Positions 25,873 through 35,108 of a stretch of DNA of 64,000 nt are shown one piece after another (the stretch's first letter is position 1; each line of letters starts with the position of its first letter). The DNA lies in NCBI GenBank assembly GCA_026184435.1, contig CP046447.1. One strand, 5' to 3'. Source of the stretch: JAADFF01 sp013153035. Lineage in GTDB: Bacteria > Coprothermobacterota > Coprothermobacteria > Coprothermobacterales > JAADFF01. Position numbers and translations under genes: made by a program. The notes beneath the pieces were generated by a model that was not told the origin of the DNA, did not search any database, and was given only the letters and a program-made list of their open reading frames with translations.

Positions 25873-28275
25873 GTGAGAAGACTATCTGTTGTTTTAGTAG
25901 TTTTGTCATTGATAGTGACCAGTCTCGTATTTATGCCGGTTCGTGTATCTGCTGAAGACACACCACAGTTTGTCGTGCAGAAGTGGGCAGATGTGCCGGA
26001 GGGGGCCTTTTTGCTGAGGTTTGAAAAAGATTATACAGGTATTGCATCTTCCAGTGCTCCTCTATATGTAGCTGCAAAACAGGGGGACAACACCGTTATA
26101 TACAAGATTACCAGTCAAAATGCCGATGCTGTAAAGGTTCTGTCAATAGAAGGCAACTATAAGTATTTTGACTTTGATCCAGCATATAAGGGATATATGT
26201 TTGTGCTAACAGGTGGGTTGTCGAATGTTTATGGTGATACTATCACTATCTATCAGAATGGAAGAAAAATAAATTCCTATCAGGATAAGAGGATGTTCGG
26301 CCTTTCCCATTGGAAGAATTATATTGTCTTTGCCAATACATTAGGTGTCAACACCATATATTGGTCGAATAATGCTTGGAAGAAAAATACAGTAGCTGAG
26401 TATGGTTCTCTCACTAAATCTGTATGGGGCGATGTTGGTGAATATTATCATGGCTTTGGACAGATTGCCTGGTATGAAAAGGGAGAAGCCGGTGGCTATG
26501 AATCTTTAGGTGAAAATAATGTAGAGACTATGTTTAAAGACGAAGATGTCATCTATATGGTTTTAGCCAATATAGACTCAGGTAAAAGGTCTTTGTATCA
26601 GCTGGTAAGAGGGGATTTGAAGAAACTGTTTGATCTTGATGATCAATATATAAATGCCATGTTTACAATAGATGATACTTACATCGTTTATACAGGTGGA
26701 GCTCTATATAGTATTACCTCTGATGGTACGATGAAAAAAGTAGTAGATTACGCATTGGCACCTGTATTCCACGATGGGAAGATATGGTACATAGGTAAAG
26801 ATGGCATATATACTTTGACCGTTAAGCCATATATTCCATCTGTTAAAGCCATATTTGATGTTGGATCTGGCGAGGTAGAGTACAAAGATTTTGCAAATTG
26901 GAAGGGTGTACTTGCCATAGAAAACAGTGATACAACGACGGTTAGCGTATCATGCTCTCCTAACGTGGATTGGCTACTTCCAGATGCATGGTCAGTAACA
27001 GTAGGACCCGGTAAAACTTCTAAAGCCTCGGTTATGCCAAAGCCAAGTGCCATAGAGGCACATTGGCCTACTGCTCCAAGTATATATGGCTCTTATACAT
27101 GTAATATTAAGTGGAGTAGTGGTAACATGGTGCAGCACACATCTACTTTAAGGGTAAAGTTGCCTCAGCTGGCCTTTAAGAGTCTTGTGTATGACATCAA
27201 TGTTTCTCAGACAACGACCGATGTGGAAGTTGTAAGAATAGAAAATGGTGGAGATGGTTTGGGAGAGGTATCGTGTGAGGCAAATCAACCGTGGGCACAT
27301 ATAAAGATGGCCGTGGATGGGGGAACTCTTCACGACACGGCACTGGCAGTGATTCGTAAGATGGGTATTGTCGCTTTGAACTTTGACTATGGTAGCATGC
27401 CAACAAACGGTCTTGTGGATGTTACATGTCGTTGGGCTGGGGGAAGTTATCAAGCAAGCTTCAATGTCATTAAGCAAGCAGAAACAAAGTACTCTCTGAA
27501 TATCATTACCACCAAGATACCACTAGCCGATGTTATAGATGACTTTGCCACTATAGCAAATGTTAGTGTTAGTGGTGGGAGCATTCCTCTCAGTGTATCC
27601 GCCGACAAGGGTTTTATTATTGTGAAGGCAGATAGTGAAGTGTCAAATGGTTCTGCCGATATATCTATATCTATAGATAGAAAGAAGATTACATTTGCCG
27701 ATATGACGCTACCGTACATAAAGATTAATCTCACAGTTCAGTATGGAGATAAAAAAGAGGTTATTCCTGTCAAGATAGAGATAAAGAGAGCATTGAAACT
27801 ATTTGTACCGAAAAATAAGCTAGAGCAGTCTTATGAGCTGTGGACACCTGAAGAAGAATGGCAAAAGCTTGTATCTCCCGATTCTGCACCATTTATCAAC
27901 CCTCTGTATAATCGTACATACGTGCCACTGAGACTGGTGTCCGATGGTTTAGGACTTAAAGTAGGTTGGGATAATAAGAATAGGCTTATTACCATAGAAA
28001 GCGATAAATTCAAGATTGTGCTTGATGTTAAGAAAGTGGTAAAGAAAAAAGTCAAAATAGCCGGTAGATATGAATATATATATGAATCGACAAACAGATA
28101 TGCCAAGGTCTATGATAAGATGGCAGGTGCCACGAGCTATGGCCGCAGTGTTTATGTTTATCCGACAGCTATTAGAAGAAATCGTTCGTATGTGCCGATA
28201 AGATTTATAGCAGAGCAGGTGAAGTCTTTGGTGTTTTGGGATGGTAAGACTCGCACAGTATATATATATAGATAA
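25873..28275 (+). CDS. Large secreted protein with copper-amine-oxidase-type C-terminal domain
   Basis: 800-aa exported protein with a signal peptide ending near VRVSAED (about residue 28). Residues about 30-320 are beta-rich and propeller-like. Residues about 325-640 hold three repeated Ig-like/BACON-like segments (IENSDTTTVSVSCSPNVDWL; IENGGDGLGEVSCEANQPWA). The C-terminus (about 675-800) has two copper-amine-oxidase N-domain (stalk) halves, RTYVPLRLVSDGLGLKVGWD and RSYVPIRFIAEQVKSLVFWD. Such domains occur in surface proteins of anaerobic Bacillota. The start is GTG, 7 nt after AGGGGGTAAT. It lies upstream of the pilin operon, but a terminator separates them. Confidence 0.75.
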   Translation: MRRLSVVLVVLSLIVTSLVFMPVRVSAEDTPQFVVQKWADVPEGAFLLRFEKDYTGIASSSAPLYVAAKQGDNTVIYKITSQNADAVKVLSIEGNYKYFDFDPAYKGYMFVLTGGLSNVYGDTITIYQNGRKINSYQDKRMFGLSHWKNYIVFANTLGVNTIYWSNNAWKKNTVAEYGSLTKSVWGDVGEYYHGFGQIAWYEKGEAGGYESLGENNVETMFKDEDVIYMVLANIDSGKRSLYQLVRGDLKKLFDLDDQYINAMFTIDDTYIVYTGGALYSITSDGTMKKVVDYALAPVFHDGKIWYIGKDGIYTLTVKPYIPSVKAIFDVGSGEVEYKDFANWKGVLAIENSDTTTVSVSCSPNVDWLLPDAWSVTVGPGKTSKASVMPKPSAIEAHWPTAPSIYGSYTCNIKWSSGNMVQHTSTLRVKLPQLAFKSLVYDINVSQTTTDVEVVRIENGGDGLGEVSCEANQPWAHIKMAVDGGTLHDTALAVIRKMGIVALNFDYGSMPTNGLVDVTCRWAGGSYQASFNVIKQAETKYSLNIITTKIPLADVIDDFATIANVSVSGGSIPLSVSADKGFIIVKADSEVSNGSADISISIDRKKITFADMTLPYIKINLTVQYGDKKEVIPVKIEIKRALKLFVPKNKLEQSYELWTPEEEWQKLVSPDSAPFINPLYNRTYVPLRLVSDGLGLKVGWDNKNRLITIESDKFKIVLDVKKVVKKKVKIAGRYEYIYESTNRYAKVYDKMAGATSYGRSVYVYPTAIRRNRSYVPIRFIAEQVKSLVFWDGKTRTVYIYR

Positions 28276-28307
28276 CACTGTGTAAGGGAGTATACTAAAT
28301 ACACATA

Positions 28308-28332
28308 AGGGGGGAGGTAACTCCCCCTTTTA
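28308..28332 (+). terminator. Terminator between the secreted protein and pilin operon
   Basis: GGGGGAG (28310-28316) / CTCCCCC (28321-28327), loop GTAA, then TTTTAA. The pilin ribosome site begins immediately after, so readthrough or a promoter inside this region is needed for the operon. Confidence 0.8.
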
Positions 28333-28345
28333 AGAGGTGTTGTAT

Positions 28346-28876
28346 ATGAGACAGATGCAGAGAGGATTTAGTTTAGTTGAGCTAATGGTTGCTATTACTA
28401 TACTTCTTGTTGCGATATTGGCTATATTTGGAGTCATGACTTCTCTTTCCTTCAAACATATGGAGGTTAAAGAAAAAATCATCGCGATTAATTTAGCTCA
28501 GTCTATAGATGCTCTTATAGAGTCTATGGATGATCTTATTGTTGTTGATGCAACCACAGGTAGTGTTGCTCCATTTCATGATTTAGATATAACCAATTTG
28601 GAGAACTGGAGACCCGTAGTGTTATGGATGGACGGAGCTACGTATAGGACCGATTTACCTATCAAGATCAATAATGTTAATTATGTTGTCAGGGTTTACG
28701 CGGAAGTGAGCCCTGTTAACTCGATATCACCAGGTGATCCGCCTTCTATAGGTGAAACTAATATTACTAGTAAAGATCTTATAACAGTCGCTTATGTTAT
28801 TTCTTGGAGAACTTATAGTGGAAAGATAGAAAATGTAGCCTTTATGAGAAGGTATTTTAAGAAGGGGGCCAGATAA
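28346..28876 (+). CDS. Type IV prepilin-like protein (PilV/GspI type)
   Basis: 176-aa protein with a class III signal: MRQMQRG before FSLVELMVAITILLVAILA, a prepilin peptidase site with Glu5 and a hydrophobic helix. The rest is a beta-type head. ATG 28346 has AAGAGGTG (28332-28339) 6 nt upstream. The GTG at 28337 lies in that site. It is the first of three pilin-like genes and is probably a minor pilin. No assembly ATPase, PilC or prepilin peptidase gene is in the window. Confidence 0.85.
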   Translation: MRQMQRGFSLVELMVAITILLVAILAIFGVMTSLSFKHMEVKEKIIAINLAQSIDALIESMDDLIVVDATTGSVAPFHDLDITNLENWRPVVLWMDGATYRTDLPIKINNVNYVVRVYAEVSPVNSISPGDPPSIGETNITSKDLITVAYVISWRTYSGKIENVAFMRRYFKKGAR

Positions 28877-28877
28877 A

Positions 28878-29648
28878 ATGGAAAGAGAAAGGGGTTTTAC
28901 TTTGGTAGAAATGATGGTCTCCCTTGCTATATTTTTGATCATTGTTGCTAGTGTTTTTGGTCTGTATATTGGGGCAACGAAATATTCTGCCTTTATGCAG
29001 GCAAAGACAGATATTTTAAGTACCGTTGGATATATATATGATGTTTACCGCCCATATTTTTATGGGGCATCTACAGTCTATGATCCGCAAAATCTTGCTC
29101 TGGGTGATATTTTCAATCTTCCCAATAAAATGGAGCTACAGAGTGTTGAATTCTATACTAGGATTCTTGACAAAGATGGTGTAACACCGGAGGATGCTTG
29201 GGTTTTAATCACATCGACTACAACAGGTTATTACATTAAAATTTACAATGAGTCAACTAATACATGGGAATGTGTTCCTCAAAGAAGGGTTGTTGTGTAT
29301 AGGAAATTTGCAGATACATCTTTTGGGGGAAGCGATATAGATGAGAATACACCTCCTACTTTTCAAGATTGGAGAGATTGGGAAGCAGCAGGAGATATTC
29401 AGAAACAGGTTATAACACCTGTTGTTGGAAAGCTTAATGGTCTTTCAACGGTAAAAATTATATATACTCCGTACTCTGTTAATGCTAGTGGTGTCAATAT
29501 TAAATGGAGAAAAGTACAGGTTATCTTTACTGTTGGTATTAGAAAAGAGATATATTCGGATAACTCTTGTACGAATGTTGTTAGCCGGTATCCCGTAGGT
29601 TTATATCCGTATACTGTCGTGTTGTCTATTACTTCTCTAAATAGGTAA
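28878..29648 (+). CDS. Type IV prepilin-like protein (PilW/GspJ type)
   Basis: 256-aa prepilin-like protein. MERERG precedes FTLVEMMVSLAIFLIIVASVF, a canonical cleavage site with Glu5. The soluble part is about 220 aa, with a Cys in NSCTNV and a late Pro-rich tail. It starts 1 bp after the previous stop, with GGGGGCC upstream, so it is in the same operon. Likely a minor pilin or pseudopilin at the filament tip. Confidence 0.85.
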   Translation: MERERGFTLVEMMVSLAIFLIIVASVFGLYIGATKYSAFMQAKTDILSTVGYIYDVYRPYFYGASTVYDPQNLALGDIFNLPNKMELQSVEFYTRILDKDGVTPEDAWVLITSTTTGYYIKIYNESTNTWECVPQRRVVVYRKFADTSFGGSDIDENTPPTFQDWRDWEAAGDIQKQVITPVVGKLNGLSTVKIIYTPYSVNASGVNIKWRKVQVIFTVGIRKEIYSDNSCTNVVSRYPVGLYPYTVVLSITSLNR

Positions 29649-29662
29649 GAGGGTGATGTAGT

Positions 29663-32600
29663 ATGAAAGGTGTAAAAAAGCAGAAATTAAGTGAAGAAAG
29701 AGGTTCAGCATTACTTTTGGTATTGGTGTTTACGGTTGTTTTCATGATAATGCTAACTATTTTGGTCTCTCAGGTATTATTCAACTGGCGGATATACGCA
29801 TATGTCAAAGGAAAGTTTCTTTCACAGCAGATGGTATCTGACATTACAGCAGTCTTGAGATTTGAAGAAACAAGGGAACTAACAGATGGTGATGATGATT
29901 ATTCATATGTTTATGATGTTTGGGAAAATTCTGATATGGTCAAGGTTATGAAATATGTGCCAGGGGATACAACAGATGCTTATAACTTTCTGAGGTATTA
30001 TCCTATGCCTGATTTGAGCTCCCTTGCAGCTGTTGGCGTTTCCCCGAATGAGATAATGTTATCTAAGGGAGCATTTTACTTAGACGCTACTAATAATAGT
30101 GGTAGTTCTGATGTTCCAAGTGACCATTCTATTAGAATTGTGGCAGTAACAACTTACTTGGGGAATTCAGTTAGCAAAATTTATAATGACCTCGTTGCAG
30201 AGTATAACCGTACAGGAGATGTTCTGGCAAACGAATATAGAAAAGTTGCCAGTGATGTATCATTTGATCTGTCGTGGAAAAATAGTGAAACAATTGTTAT
30301 GGCTACAGGTAATGCCAAGGAGTGGGGTGAACAGCTTAGGGTTAAGGGAGATGTTTGGGAGAAACCTGCCGATGATTCCACTATCGTTAACTTTAGACCG
30401 GTTAGGACTGCCCTTAATACTTGGGAGGTTTACAATCCCGGGGAAACAGATCCCTTTGCGAAAAGTAGTAAATATCTTCAGTATAAGGGAAATGAGCTTA
30501 TAGATGACCATGTTATGGATTCGGTGGTTGCGTATGGACAGTATCACTATGGAGGATCTTATTTTTCTGTTGATGGGATATTATTTGGTAATGGACCTGA
30601 AGACAATTCTAATAAGGTTATTCCATCTTCTGGTAGTCTTTGGGTTGATACCAATAGTGGAAATAAGTATATTACAATATATGATCCCACGGCAGGTAAG
30701 TTTAGAAGATATGCTCTTGTTAGCCTTACAAGAAAATCTATAAGAGACGAGGATTGGGATACTCCTGAAACAAATGATCCTTGGAATGATATAGAGAAGA
30801 ATAAATATGTTTCTCTGAATATACCATGGTATAGGTTTGTTGCATCAGCTAACTGGGTAGTCTATAGTGATGGCAGTATTGTTCCCGATTCAGAGGATTT
30901 TATATATTGGGAGTACCATGCTGTTAATAGTCAACTTATGTCTCCTCAAGACCTTTCTGGGGATAATGTAACACTGGGAAACTTTTACACAGATATTCTC
31001 CTAACAAAGGGATTTGCCACATCTGATAATAGATTGTTTGATACCTTCTTTACGGGGCATACATGGGATGAGCTTGTAGAGGATGGGGATCTTGCACCTG
31101 CCAAACGAGCTTTGGATAATGGGGATGAGATAACAGTTAGTGCTACAGACAGCTATGTTATTACACTATATACCGAAAATGTTGGTGGTGAGCTTCATAC
31201 ATTTCTCAGATATGCTCCTGGTAGTTGTGAGTATAAACATGGTTGTGAGCTGACAGGTAGTTCAACTGATTTGGATCTTCAGGCAAATAGTTCTACAGGC
31301 AAGGGAATTTTGGTTGATTTTGGTGATAACGCGGATTTATATTTGGTTACACCTTGTCAGCCTGAAAAGGATACATGGATACCTATCTGGGGAGATTTAT
31401 GTAAGGTATCCTTTTCTCCGGAAGTTACTCCCAATATAAGAGGTAGTAGTACTTTACTTACAGATGGTAGTCAGCTATTTAATAGTCCTTTTGGATATGC
31501 AAGATATGATTACACCTACTCGTTAAAAGAAGGAGAGTATAAATTTACATATGATCCGGATGATCCTAAAAATGTGTATTTGGCGGATTTTGATATTACA
31601 GTCAGATGGAATGAACACTGTGTAGATCCTGATCCATATGCTGCTAATAACTGTCCTCCAGGGTGGTGGGAAGGTCCCGAGTCACTTGATACAGCCTCTA
31701 TTCCAGATGATATTAAGGAGAAGATTAGACATGATGTTCTTGAACAGCTGATAGGTTATAGTGATTATTTTGTTCTTTATCCTTCAGACGATATTAATCC
31801 CTTAGTCGCTGATTCTACATATAATCCCAACTGGCAGTATGAATGGACAAGAGTTGTTCCTATTACGGAAAATGGGTTTGAGAACTACTTTGGTGGTTAT
31901 TCCAAAAATGGGGTGGAAGCAAAGATATACCATCCAAATTGGAAGAATATGATTCAGTATAACTTTAAGATAACTCTAGTGGGTAAGAGAATGAGCCTGT
32001 TAGGGGATGTTATACCTGTTCCCGGTGATATTAAGGAAGATAAGATTCCAGTTTATGAAGTGGATTTGGCTGCTGATCCTGAAAAGAATGCAGATATTCC
32101 TAATTTGTCTAAGATTCCTTATGGTGAAAGGTTAGGGTTCTTGCTTAAAGGATGCAAGGATGCCTCCTATGAACTTGAACCCGGTGAGACTACGCCTGAT
32201 GTAGATGCTGGAACATGTTCTGGTTATTCTTTCTGGATTTGGGATAAAATAGGACTCATCAATTATGAAGATAGTGACACAAGTGATAATCAACATTTCG
32301 ATTTTCTCTCTAAAGGAAACAAATATGGATTTCGCTTTGCAAGAGATGGAAATGTCTATATAGGTAAAGATGTTACTAATAGAAGTATGGATCTTGATGA
32401 TGATGATCCATATAACCCATATCATTGGGAACTAAGATCTTGGGATAAGCTCTTATATGCAGATGTTTATGTGAAAAATGGTGGTGTGGGAGTTATCTAT
32501 CTTGATAATTACGATGACAGAAATTATATAACCGATCCAGATTCCGGTATTTGGTACGACGATGGTTATGAATATCCGATAAACTCAGAAACATTTAGAT

Positions 32601-32824
32601 TGCTTGGCTCTATGATGATGTGGGGCGGTAGAGATATGTATGAGGCTGTTAGTTTCCATTTGGGTGGATATACACATACGCTTTCAGATCCCGGATGGGG
32701 TTTTTCTTCTCCTATTTACTATCTACCTGACAATGCTTTTTCTAACAAGAATACTTATTGGTTGATGTCAGAAGATGATGAGATGGTCAATGTCAATGTT
32801 GGTGATATTCGTATGAGAAGGTAA
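29663..32824 (+). CDS. Giant PilX/GspK-like exported protein
   Basis: 1053-aa protein. A 14-residue leader ending ERG precedes SALLLVLVFTVVFMIMLTILV, the PilX/GspK-type version of a class III signal, without Glu5. The remaining about 1000 residues are acidic, rich in Asp, Tyr, Gly, Ser and Asn, and contain a few Cys (SCEYKHGCEL; CVDPDPYAANNC). PilX proteins are normally 150-300 aa, so this is several times larger. Asp-rich DLDDDDPYNPYH and DPDDPKN may bind Ca2+. AGAGGGTGAT precedes ATG 29663. It is the last gene of the pilin operon and may be a surface adhesin carried on the pilus or pseudopilus. Confidence 0.75.
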   Translation: MKGVKKQKLSEERGSALLLVLVFTVVFMIMLTILVSQVLFNWRIYAYVKGKFLSQQMVSDITAVLRFEETRELTDGDDDYSYVYDVWENSDMVKVMKYVPGDTTDAYNFLRYYPMPDLSSLAAVGVSPNEIMLSKGAFYLDATNNSGSSDVPSDHSIRIVAVTTYLGNSVSKIYNDLVAEYNRTGDVLANEYRKVASDVSFDLSWKNSETIVMATGNAKEWGEQLRVKGDVWEKPADDSTIVNFRPVRTALNTWEVYNPGETDPFAKSSKYLQYKGNELIDDHVMDSVVAYGQYHYGGSYFSVDGILFGNGPEDNSNKVIPSSGSLWVDTNSGNKYITIYDPTAGKFRRYALVSLTRKSIRDEDWDTPETNDPWNDIEKNKYVSLNIPWYRFVASANWVVYSDGSIVPDSEDFIYWEYHAVNSQLMSPQDLSGDNVTLGNFYTDILLTKGFATSDNRLFDTFFTGHTWDELVEDGDLAPAKRALDNGDEITVSATDSYVITLYTENVGGELHTFLRYAPGSCEYKHGCELTGSSTDLDLQANSSTGKGILVDFGDNADLYLVTPCQPEKDTWIPIWGDLCKVSFSPEVTPNIRGSSTLLTDGSQLFNSPFGYARYDYTYSLKEGEYKFTYDPDDPKNVYLADFDITVRWNEHCVDPDPYAANNCPPGWWEGPESLDTASIPDDIKEKIRHDVLEQLIGYSDYFVLYPSDDINPLVADSTYNPNWQYEWTRVVPITENGFENYFGGYSKNGVEAKIYHPNWKNMIQYNFKITLVGKRMSLLGDVIPVPGDIKEDKIPVYEVDLAADPEKNADIPNLSKIPYGERLGFLLKGCKDASYELEPGETTPDVDAGTCSGYSFWIWDKIGLINYEDSDTSDNQHFDFLSKGNKYGFRFARDGNVYIGKDVTNRSMDLDDDDPYNPYHWELRSWDKLLYADVYVKNGGVGVIYLDNYDDRNYITDPDSGIWYDDGYEYPINSETFRLLGSMMMWGGRDMYEAVSFHLGGYTHTLSDPGWGFSSPIYYLPDNAFSNKNTYWLMSEDDEMVNVNVGDIRMRR

Positions 32825-32847
32825 GAGAGTGAATGTATAGGATAATT

Positions 32848-32880
32848 GCCCCACCTATTACAGGTGGGGCTTTTCTTTTA
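32848..32880 (+). terminator. Terminator of the pilin operon
   Basis: GCCCCACCT (32848-32856) / AGGTGGGGC (32862-32870), loop ATTAC, then TTTTCTTTTA. Confidence 0.93.
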
Positions 32881-33191
32881 GGATTATTTGGCAGTTTTTT
32901 CTGTAAAACCACAGCTAAAGGCTTAGTCCGTTTTCGTGATTTATGAAGTCATGCCATATCCTTAATACATGATGGTTGTGCTCCTTTCGTAATCTTGTGA
33001 GACTATGTATTTCATTTGTTGACCATTTTCCTTGTCTTATGTAGGGTGTTTTTACTAATTTAGAGCCACTTAGTGATATACAGTATAAGTTAACCTCTAT
33101 CTGCGTTTTAAACCAGTTTCTTATGCAAATACTCATAGTTTACAGGTTATTTAGCATACAACGATTACTTGGGTAACCTTTCTTATTGTGG
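32881..33191. other. 311-bp spacer between convergent units
   Basis: No supported gene. A 73-codon minus-strand ORF (32915-33136) has no ribosome site and no recognisable domain. Confidence 0.5.
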
Positions 33192-33221
33192 AAAAAATCA
33201 GCCCCCGCGGGGTGCGGGGGC
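33192..33221 (-). terminator. Terminator of the NhaC antiporter gene
   Basis: GCCCCCGC (33201-33208) / GCGGGGGC (33214-33221), loop GGGGT. On the minus strand it is followed by TGATTTTTT. Confidence 0.88.
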
Positions 33222-33245
33222 CTATGAAAAGGTGTAGGGTGAGCC

Positions 33246-35012
33246 TCACTTATCAAGCTTTTCTAGTTCGTCTACTGTGAGGTTTGGTACAGGTTTACCG
33301 AATATGTAAACAATGGCTATTATGACGGCTGCCCCAATAAGAAGGAGTAGCCACACGGGTATAAATTTAACAAACAAGAAACCTACAACGGCGGCAACAG
33401 TTGCCGCTGTGAGAGAATAGGGTATCTGAGTTGTAACGTGATCCATGTGATCACATGCCGATGCCATAGAAGACAAAATTGTTGTATCAGATACAGGTGA
33501 GCAGTGGTCACCAAATACGGCACCTGTCAGGACAGCACCTATTGTAGCGAGGTGCATGACACCGACGGCGTCGGTGCCGTAGAACTTACCGGCAAGGCCT
33601 ATGGCTATAGGCATGAGTATTGCCATTGTTCCCCAAGATGTGCCTGTTGCAAAGGATATCAGCGCGGCAGATAGGAATATGCCTAGTGGGAGTACAGAAC
33701 CGGGTAGCCAACCTTCAACAAGTCCTACAACATACTGGGATGTGCCAAGATCTCCATTGATGCTGCCCAGTGCCCAAGCGATGGTCAATATAACAACGGC
33801 AACCATCATGGACTTGGTGCCGTCAAGCCATGCATCAACGATTTCACCGGCATTCATAATCTTTTGCCATATGACCATGATGGCTGCAACGGCTGTAGCG
33901 GCTGCAACAGCCCATACAAGGGCTATAGAGGCATCGGCATCGCCAAATGTATATGTTAAGGCTTTAAAGGAGGAGTGGAACTGATCAAGATACCCTTTAT
34001 ATGTTTCCATACCGCCGGCTGTAACCCACAATGCCCATATGGTACCAACAATTAGCACAAGAATAGGTAGCCATGCGTTGATAGATCTCAGGGGAACACC
34101 CTCAGGTTTAGACAGCTCGGAGATTTCTTTGGATATTGGTAGCTGGGCCCCATCTCTGTAAACTTTGCCCTCTTTTCTTGCTCTCATCTCTGCCTTATAC
34201 ATGGTGGCATAGTCTCTTGATGTTATTGCAATAGTGAATAGTAATACAAGGGCAAGGAGAGAGTAAAATCTATAGGGAATAGACTGTAGGAATACGGTAT
34301 ATGCTGCGTTGGCTATCTTTTCGCCAAAGCCTTCCTGTTTCAATGCGTCGGCAATAATACCGACCTCATAGGCGATCCATGTGGATATTAGCGCTAGAGA
34401 GGCAACAGGTGCCGCGGTTGAATCGACAATATATGCCAGTTTTTCACGGGACACACGGAATTTATCGGTAATTGGTCTCATGGTATTGCCGACAAGGAGT
34501 GTGTTGGCATAGTCGTCAAAGAATATGGCAACACCCATAATAGCTGCAAATACCTGTGCTGTGGCGGAATTTTTAGCCTTGCGTGCCAATGCTTCGGCAA
34601 TGGCCCACATGCCACCGCTACGGTTTATGATACCTAGCAACCCGCCAATCATAAGTGTGAAAGTAATGATACCAATATACCAAGAGTCGGCAAGAACACC
34701 GACAATACGATCGGAGAAGACGTGGAAGAACGATGTGAAGAAAGCATATAATGCTTTACCAGTTTCACCTTTGGCAAACAGAGGAAGGGCTTCATAGATG
34801 TATTGACCTGTCCAGATACCAATGAATAAAGACAAAATAGGCCTGTGTGTGGCAAACGCCAAACCTATAGCTACTACTGGAGGAATGATAGACCAGAAGC
34901 CATAAGAGAACTTCTCTGCTTCATCTCCTCCAGCCATGGCTATTGCCATTGAAAACATGGCAAATAATAATACGGCCAGCAAGATGATACCGACCCACCT
35001 GAGGTTTTTCAT
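33246..35012 (-). CDS. Na+/H+ antiporter, NhaC family
   Basis: 588-aa membrane protein of the NhaC/YheL antiporter-like group, expelling Na+ (or exchanging organic solutes) against protons. About 12-14 helices. Recognisable stretches: GIWTGQYIYEALPL, GGLLGIINRSGGMWAIAEAL, FFDDYANTLLVGNTMRPITD (family signature), VDSTAAPVASLALISTWIAYEVG, FATGTSWGTMAILMPIAIGL and FGDHCSPVSDTTILSSMASACDH. ATG 35012 has GGGGG 9 nt upstream; the TTG at 35018 has only 3 nt. Single gene with its own terminator. Confidence 0.9.
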   Translation of the reverse strand: MKNLRWVGIILLAVLLFAMFSMAIAMAGGDEAEKFSYGFWSIIPPVVAIGLAFATHRPILSLFIGIWTGQYIYEALPLFAKGETGKALYAFFTSFFHVFSDRIVGVLADSWYIGIITFTLMIGGLLGIINRSGGMWAIAEALARKAKNSATAQVFAAIMGVAIFFDDYANTLLVGNTMRPITDKFRVSREKLAYIVDSTAAPVASLALISTWIAYEVGIIADALKQEGFGEKIANAAYTVFLQSIPYRFYSLLALVLLFTIAITSRDYATMYKAEMRARKEGKVYRDGAQLPISKEISELSKPEGVPLRSINAWLPILVLIVGTIWALWVTAGGMETYKGYLDQFHSSFKALTYTFGDADASIALVWAVAAATAVAAIMVIWQKIMNAGEIVDAWLDGTKSMMVAVVILTIAWALGSINGDLGTSQYVVGLVEGWLPGSVLPLGIFLSAALISFATGTSWGTMAILMPIAIGLAGKFYGTDAVGVMHLATIGAVLTGAVFGDHCSPVSDTTILSSMASACDHMDHVTTQIPYSLTAATVAAVVGFLFVKFIPVWLLLLIGAAVIIAIVYIFGKPVPNLTVDELEKLDK

Positions 35013-35108
35013 AAACAATATCCCCCTTTCGTGTGGTGGTGCATAGAAAAAGTTTTAATACATAAATATTATACAAGATGTGTGGTTATTTATGCAAATA
35101 GGGTGTTT

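Noticed and set aside
25537..25909. Two overlapping minus-strand ORFs before the 25873 gene
   Set aside because: No ribosome site; composition is that of AT-rich spacer.
32915..33136. 73-codon minus-strand ORF between the pilin operon and nhaC
   Set aside because: No ribosome site, no domain, and no supporting context.
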